This document shows positions 58,054-64,000 of a DNA stretch of 64,000 nt, one piece after another. The position numbers and the translations under genes were made by a program. Location of the stretch: assembly GCA_030762935.1 (NCBI GenBank), contig CM060900.1, forward strand, positions 288,713,784 to 288,777,783, read 5' to 3'. The DNA is from Hymenopus coronatus. Taxonomy: Eukaryota; Arthropoda; Insecta; Mantodea; Hymenopodidae. Below the pieces are notes generated by a model. It did no database searches. It was given only the letters and a program-made list of their open reading frames with translations, and was not told the origin of the DNA. Position 1 is the stretch's first letter, and each line of letters starts with the position of its first letter.

Positions 58054-59147
58054 GATGATGATGATGTGAATGCTGTTTAAGGGACATCAACTGCCATGGT
58101 CATTAGCGCCCTTAGAAAATAAAATCTCGGCCCAAACCAGATATAAAAGCATCAAGAAAATCAAGTCGAAATATCTTGGCAGAAACCAAAAATAAATAAC
58201 TCACCATTGCAATAAACTGCAGATTAAAATAGGAGCCAAAGTGACAGATAGAACCCGTCGAAAGCGAACTATTAAAAGCAGACGCCAGAGTTGAAGCTTA
58301 AAAAAAAAAAAAAAAAAAAAAAATAGAGGGAAAGGTTTATAAGCTTAAAATTAAAACTGTAGCCACAGAGCATGTTCGTGGGTGAGAAAAATTAAAATTT
58401 CACTTACCGCTCCATTGTCAGCCGTCAAACAACATAAAACCCCATTAAAACTAGATTGTTAAAGCAAATGTCACTCTGGATAAAAATTTGAAAACCTTTT
58501 CCACCGTTACACCGCCCGAAAGCAGTCGTAGAGTGGTTTGAAGTGATGCTAGACGAGCACACTTTATAAAGACATCCCGGACAGAAAATGCTCCGCCACA
58601 GAGCGGACAGACAGGTGGAGGCTCCTTCTCATAAATATATCTATGAGTAAAAACACGTGGCCAATGCGCAGTTGAGCGAAAAAAAGTCTCCCAATAAAAT
58701 AGCTGTGAGGAAATAACCCAGTGCATAGAGAGGTCCTTCCCCTCCCTAAATTTGTTGCCGCTGAGAGCGGACCGTACTTCATGCCAGCGCAAAAACAGCT
58801 CTTCGCACAGCAAGCCTAAAGTCCTCGGCCGTGGCACAATTATTTGTAACACTGGGCGCAACTGATGCCTCCTTTGCCGCCAAATCTGCCAGTTCATTCC
58901 TCAGCAAGTAACCCAGGAATGTCCAGGAATCCAAGAGCACTGCACATTAAACCCGAATCAGGCAAAATGCGGAGGATGTCCTGAATACGCTGCACTAGAG
59001 GATGGTAAATGGGCAGCTTACAAATGCTCTCTAGTACACTAAGGGAATCACTCAGAATAGGGCAGACACCCAAGTTTAGACGGGTAATATTCAGAATGGC
59101 TAGGTAAATAGCATACAGCTCTACAGAATAAATTGATGTGCTACTTA
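58054..59147 (-). mobile_element. I-like LINE copy L8 (3' part)
   Basis: An (ATG)n tail at 58054-58066, a terminal motif ending ATTAGCGCCCTTAG (~58125), a 3' UTR with an A-run at 58299-58322, then RNase H: finger CPLCGGAFSVRDVFIKC (~58580-58640), a WV.SSQLF block, and SVELYAIYLAIL keeping the catalytic Glu and SDSLSVLESI keeping the Asp (~59000-59110). It is interrupted at 59148 by a hAT element and resumes at 60706. Confidence 0.8.
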
Positions 59148-60705
59148 CAGAATCGGTCAAGTCAGCTTTCAGTCGCGCTTGTTTCTCGCTGCCGCTTAAC
59201 CTGCCTCTCGCAGCCAGTCGATGCACCTGAACGCATAGCTGGCAGAGAGCGGTTGACCAACGAGCATATGAGAGTTTTAATTCTTGCAAGACTCATAAGT
59301 CTCGTTAATAGCAAGACCGCGGTGTAATGCGCGGAAACACGCAAAGTCAGTCCTGCAAGTTATATTATTTCATCTGTTTAAATTATTTAAGATAAAAATG
59401 GCTTACCAAGATAAAGATGATCTTAAATAACCACACCACGGAAAGGGTTTAAAACGAAATGTGGTATTACAGAATCTCCAGCAATGTGTTCTTGGCCTTC
59501 ACTTTTATTACAAATAGGTGTGTATATATGTTATTACTCCTAAAACGCTTATGTTGTAAGAGATAATCTGAACATGTTTATACATAGCAGCACAAAGTAT
59601 ATATTAGGTATGTATGTCATTAACGATTAATATAGCTGATTCAAACCGTTTACTCGTTTGGATATATGTAGGTATTGTTAAACGATGTGTCATCTTGTGT
59701 TATTACAAGGACCCGTATTTTTAGCTTATCTATAAATGCTGTTGTAGCCTTTTATTAACCTCTTTAGGTTTCTAAACAACTTTGCTTGCTTTCTAACAAT
59801 GTTCCTAACATTTTTTAGGGTTTTAAACAAATACCCGACCCATGTAAGGAAGTTGACGACAACCGCCTTTTGAAACATTATATAAATAAAAATATGAAAA
59901 GAATTTTACTTCACGGAAGACTGCTATTAATTTGTACTGTAATTTAAGGTAATTTATTACACAAAATACTCATCCTAGAGCATTTTAACTAAAAGCTTAG
60001 CCTGTATTTTTAATACATGGCATTCATTTAAATCTAACTGACATTTCAAAAGTTTTGCTATACAAAGAAATTCACATTTTCAAATTTTCTGTTGTTTTTA
60101 ATATATTCCTATAGGCAGAAAAAGATCTTTCAAAATTACAAGATGTCGCTAGCGTAGAGTTCATACACGCAATTTCTATACCGAGGTAAAAATCATGATA
60201 AATTCTTTTCCTAGCTAACCCCACATGTACACTCAAAATAGAAGTAAACGAATTATTAAACAAAAATTGTTATTCAAATGAATGGGAGAAAATGTTGATA
60301 TATTTACTACCGGGGTATAAAAAATAAATAAATAAAACTTAAGTTTAGCGAGTTTTAAGTCCTAATGTCCCATTTAGCTTCTTTTTTTATTATTTTTTTA
60401 GGTTGAATAATATTCACACTCTAGCATCCAAACGGCTTGATACATAGAAGTACTTTGAAATTTTCTAACTTACTTATGAGGGAAAACATAGGTTAAAATC
60501 TAAACATCTGGGCCCAAGTTATTATGTAACCAATTTATACTATGGATCATACACTAACATACTTTGTCTGTAGTTGCGAAAATACTCGAGTCGCCTCGCT
60601 CATGAGCACTAGTTCTCGATATCGAGACTCTCGTTGCCACACTCTCGAGAAGTGGGTTGGCTTGCGAGTAACGAGCGAGAGTCGCAAGAGTTTTGACCGC
60701 CTCTA
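59148..60705. mobile_element. hAT-family DNA transposon, internally deleted
   Basis: 1,558 bp flanked by an 8-bp target duplication, GCTACTTA (59140-59147) and GCTACTTG (60706-60713). The ends are inverted repeats: left CAGAATCGGTCAAGTC, right (inverse) TAGAGGCGGTCAAAAC, with CGGTCAA shared and further matches inward (GCG.CTTGTT / CTCGCTCGTT). The uninterrupted homologous site is seen in LINE L1 as GCTACTGGGCAAA (~4951). Only a C-terminal transposase remnant remains. Confidence 0.85.
60060..60263 (-). pseudogene. hAT transposase C-terminal dimerisation domain remnant
   Basis: The minus-strand frame contains ATSCNFERSFSAYRNILKTT followed by ENLKM. This is the conserved hAT dimerisation signature (usually S.ERSFS.YK.IL...R..L). 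DDE catalytic blocks and the BED finger are missing, so the element is non-autonomous. Confidence 0.75.
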
Positions 60706-60797
60706 GCTACTTGGCAAATGGAAGGTAAGCGGTTCGGTCCCAGTGATAAATGCACATCCAACACCATCGGTGCACTTACTGCCATCGGTGTATAGAT
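60706..60797 (-). mobile_element. I-like LINE copy L8 (continuation past the hAT)
   Basis: After the hAT the LINE RNase H N-terminus resumes (CACATCCAACACC and ACTTACTGCCATCGGTG on the plus strand match other copies, e.g. 25410-25460). It stops at ~60797 where a GATG repeat begins. Confidence 0.75.
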
Positions 60798-61170
60798 GGA
60801 TGGATGGACGGATGGATGGACGTATGGACAGGCGGGCGGGCGGGTGGATGTGTGGATGGATAGATGGATAGATAAAGTAGGCAGGCGGGCTGGCGGGCAG
60901 GCAAGGTAAGGTAGGGTAAGGTAGGTAAGGTAAGGTAGGGTAAGGTAGGTAAAGTTGGTAAGGTAGGTAAGGTAAGGTAAGGTAAGTTAAGGTAAGGTAA
61001 GGTAAGATAGGTAAGGTAGGTAAGGTATGTAAGGTAGGTAAGGTATGTAAGGTAGGTAAGGTATGTAAGGTAGGTAAGGTATGTAAGGTAGGGTAAGGTA
61101 GGTAGGTAAGGTAGGTAAGGTAGGTAGGTAGGTAAGGTAGGTAGGTAGGTAAGGTAGGTAGGTAGATAGG
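60793..61170. repeat. GGAT and GGTAA/GGTAGGTAA simple repeats
   Basis: First (GGAT/GGAC)n with GGGC blocks (60793-60905), then ~265 bp of GGTAA and GGTAGGTAA variants, some in a regular AAGGTATGTAAGGTAGGT pattern (61015-61090). It ends at the L9 tail. It is not the TTAGG arthropod telomere repeat in either orientation. Confidence 0.9.
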
Positions 61171-61190
61171 TGATGATGAGTGGTGCTTAA

Positions 61191-61220
61191 GGGCGCTCCA
61201 CTACGAGGTTATTAGCGCCC
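61191..61220 (-). promoter_or_regulatory. 3'-terminal hairpin of the I-like LINE family
   Basis: GGGCGCT (61191-61197) and AGCGCCC (61214-61220) are perfectly complementary with a 16-base loop. The sequence lies at the very 3' end of the LINE just before the trinucleotide tail. In other LINEs such structures are bound by the element's own RT, which is the inferred role here. Confidence 0.55.
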
Positions 61221-61599
61221 TAAAGATGCATAGTGCGAAAGTAAGAGGGTAAAACGGAAGTAGGAAAAGAATATAGCCAACGTCACAAATATAACCCGAG
61301 AGTAAATAAAAGATATGGCAATGTCAATAGAGGGACATATACCTGGGTCACACATGAAAACTAAAAGGAAAAGACCTCTAAACACTGCTAAAAGTGAAAG
61401 AACTAAAATTACTTAAACAATGAATTTCACTGGCCTTAAAAGGACCTAAAAACTGGATCGAACATAAAAATTAAAAGGAAAATCCCTGTAAAAGCAAGCC
61501 CCCAGTGTTAAAAGTGAGAGATAAAATCAATAACGATTAAATCTTCAAACCACTTAAACGGTTTTCAAAACGGCACTTGGCGTAAAAAGCTAAAAACCC

Positions 61600-64000
61600 T
61601 AGCTATCGGGCGGTTGACATCCCCGAGAACCTCGAAAGGGGGAACAGAAGCTGATGTGTTGCTCGAAGGGCGGATAGAGCATCACACTCCAGCAGCTCAT
61701 GGTGAACAGACAAACGTACCTCACACAGCGGACAGATAGGTAAAGGTTCGCCATTAAGTAGATAGCTGTGTGCAAAAAAGAACGTGACCTATGAGCAGAC
61801 GATCCAAAACCACTTCCTCACGACAAAATGCACGAGAGGAAGTTGTCCAGTGTACCGGATGATTCTTTACTGATTATTGCCGCGGAGAGCCGACCACTCT
61901 GCATGACAGCACGAAAGCACCTCTCTCCACGTAACAAGCCTAAAGTCTTCGGCGGTGGAAAAGCTAACTGTAACACTGGGCGCCTTAGTTGCCGACTTTG
62001 TCGCCACGTCCACCAGTTCATTACCCGACAACCCAACATGTCCGGGAAGCCATGCGCAATCCACCTTAACGTCAGAGGTATGTGATAGGTGGAGGATATC
62101 CTGAATGTTCTGCACAAAAGGATGGTAGATGTACAGTTCACGAACGCTCTGAAGTGCACTAAGGGAGTCGTTAAGAATGAGCCAGTCAACCCAAATTACG
62201 CCGGCGAACATACGGAATGGTTCGCTAAATAGCGTACAACTCTGCAGTATAAATGGATGCATAACTAGGCAAACCGAAAGTATTTTGCTCGGCTTCGGTA
62301 CCAAATGCACGTCCAACACCGTCGGTGCATTTACTACCGTCGGTGTATATACAAAGTTAGTCACCGTAAGGGGATAAAAATTCTAAAAATAAAGTGCAAA
62401 TACTACAAGCAGGCATCGTGCGGTTCCCGATTGATGTCATTCCGAGATATAGCACGTAACCAAAGTGGGCACATCCTCTCTCCTTTGGGACTCATTCTAG
62501 ATAGTGCAATATCATAGTTCCGAAGAAGCTCTCGAAAACGAAAATCTGCGGACTTTGGACAAAGTGATAAGTGACAATAACGCTTACCTAGTTCAGCAGT
62601 AATATGTAGGGTAAAGGTAGGATGCGTAGGCAGACACTTAAGTCCACAACCATAATTTGCCAGCAGCACATCACGCCGAAACTGCAGATGGGGTTCTGCC
62701 AATTCGGCGTAGAGTCTCACAACTGGGCTGGTTGGGAAGGCTCCAACAGCCACACGGATGCCCTGATTGGGGATCAAATCTAGCCCTTTTAGCACCAGTG
62801 GTTGTGCGGAGGAATAAACAATGCATCCATGGCCTAACTTGGATCAGCTATGATAAAGGCGCAGTAACACTGTCAGATTTGGTTCCCAAGATTTGCCACT
62901 TAGTATCCGTAAAATATTAAGAGAACGGCCACACCGCGCTTTAAGCTATGCTATATGTGTTGACCACCAGAGTTTCCGAAAAACCAACCCCAAAAACCTC
63001 ACCTCAATTGAGAAGGGAGGTAAAAAGGCCCAAGTTGAAGAGTCGGTGCCGTTCGCCACTTATGGCGTCAGAGGTTAACGCAGACGGTCTTCTCAGGTTG
63101 AGCCGTTTTTTGGAGCTCCAATCATAGAGATTGTTCAAACACCGTTGGAGACTGCGCTCCAAAAACGCTGTACGCTGAGAAGTATAGAAAACGGCAAAAA
63201 CATCCACGAATAAACAGGACGAAATACCTGGATGAATACTTGGCGATACAGAATTATTCGCTATAGCAAACAGCATCACGCTTAGTATCGGGCCTTGTGG
63301 CACACCGTTTTCATGAATAAAATTGTTAGAAAAGACCGAGCCGACCCTTACTCGAAAAATGCGGTCTCGCATAAACTCCTGAATGAAACATGGAAGGCGG
63401 CCTCGTATGTGGAGAGAATTGTGGAGAGAACATAGTATCCCCGCTCGCCAATACGTATCACGGGTCTTCTCAAGGTCAAAAAACATCCTTACTCTTTGGT
63501 TGTTCTTAAGAAACGCGTTCATGATCTTAGTTGAGAGCGAAACAAATGGCTGAGCTGCTTAGCGACCTCGGCGAAAACCACACTGGAAGTTAGCTAGAAG
63601 ATTGCGAGGTGCCAGCCACCACACCAACCGAACATTGATCATTCGTTGTATACGCAACTGGTGAGGAAATAGGACGGTAGCTGGAAGTAAGTTGGCGGTC
63701 CTTTTCGGGTTCCAAAATACGAATAATGGTGGCCTGCCGCCGTTTAACTGGAAAAGTGGCATCACTCCAGACACGATTATAGACCTCGAGAAGCAAAGCC
63801 TTACCTTCAGGAGACAGGTGTTGCAACACTTGGATGTTGATGCCATCTGGACCTGGCGCAGAGTTTGGCGAAGATGTCCAGCTCCACCATGGTGAAAAGG
63901 CGATTGTAGTCTTCAAGGCTACCAGAACGGTAGGCAAAACCTTGAGATTCCGCCTAACCCTTAACTGCAGGAAACTGTGGAAGAGCTCTCTGAGCTAAAC
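61600..64000 (-). pseudogene. LINE L9 ORF2 (RNase H and RT), partial
   Basis: RNase H: a GHVGLSGNELVDVATK block (~62020) and NDSLSALQSVRELYIYH (Asp of SDSL changed to Asn, ~62140). RT: NQGIRVAVGAFPTSP thumb (~62760), an FVDD site changed to FVDV (~63210), GVPQGPILS (Ser changed to Pro, ~63300), motif A FFDLEKTRDTYW (~63470) and PGPDGINIQVLQHLSPEGKA (~63830). It has frameshifts and a damaged catalytic site, so it is inactive. The start lies outside the window. Confidence 0.8.

Larger units (their letters stand above)
61171..64000 (-). mobile_element. I-like LINE copy L9, continues beyond the window
   Basis: It starts with a (TGA)n tail at 61171-61180 and the best copy of the terminal hairpin (61191-61220), then a 3' UTR to ~61600 and ORF2. 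The window ends within the N-terminal RT region. Confidence 0.85.

Noticed and set aside
60900..61170. GGTAA repeats as a telomere array
   Set aside because: The unit is not TTAGG or its complement in any rotation, and the block is mixed with GGAT and GGTAGG repeats typical of ordinary simple-sequence DNA.

Overview
This is eukaryotic repeat-dense DNA, most likely from an arthropod. The reasons are the repeat mix (non-LTR retrotransposons of the I-like, Jockey and R1 types, a Penelope-like fragment, mariner, piggyBac and hAT elements, tRNA-derived SINEs) and two short nuclear copies of mitochondrial DNA that read correctly only with TGA as Trp and ATA as Met. I found no intact host protein-coding gene, rRNA or CRISPR. 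Nearly every coding signal is a decayed mobile-element ORF with frameshifts and stops. The exact species cannot be named from the sequence.

Layout. 1-3.9 kb: gene-free DNA with three SINE-like repeats and a trinucleotide microsatellite. 3.9-8.9 kb: I-like LINE copy L1 (minus strand), with its 5' end, ORF1 and ORF2 but lacking most of the endonuclease. 8.9-9.4 kb: an (AGT)n microsatellite carrying a chimeric COX1/cytb mitochondrial insert. 9.4-12.9 kb: LINE L2. 12.9-18.1 kb: a Jockey LINE (minus) holding a Penelope-like fragment, facing a second truncated Jockey copy (plus); their 3' parts form an ~810-bp inverted repeat. 18.1-20 kb: a GC-rich scrap, AT-rich DNA and a minisatellite. 20-24.4 kb: an R1-type LINE split by ~1 kb of unrecognised DNA. 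24.8-31.7 kb: a Jockey 3' end, LINE L3 (minus, nearly full length) and LINE L4 (plus), ending at a second COX1 fragment. 31.7-41.8 kb: mostly gene-free DNA with a possible retrocopy, a decayed piggyBac, a tRNA-like SINE head and a decayed mariner. 41.8-56.1 kb: one I-like LINE (L5/6) split inside its RNase H domain by a 10.2-kb palindromic element. 56.1-64 kb: LINE copies L7, L8 and L9 joined head to tail; L8 is interrupted by a hAT element with a clean target duplication.

The most unusual object is the 42.5-52.7 kb element. It is a giant inverted repeat (arms of about 4 kb or more, spacer ~1.2 kb). Each arm carries a decayed protein-primed family-B DNA polymerase pointing outward, followed by an AT-rich degenerate tandem array. 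I see no integrase, ATPase, protease or capsid gene. Family membership resembles Polinton/adintovirus/bidnavirus polymerases.

The other recurrent theme is how the I-like LINE copies are arranged. The 3' trinucleotide tail of one copy directly abuts another copy (L2-L1, L9-L8-L7-L6), and a hairpin-forming 3'-terminal motif recurs in the family.
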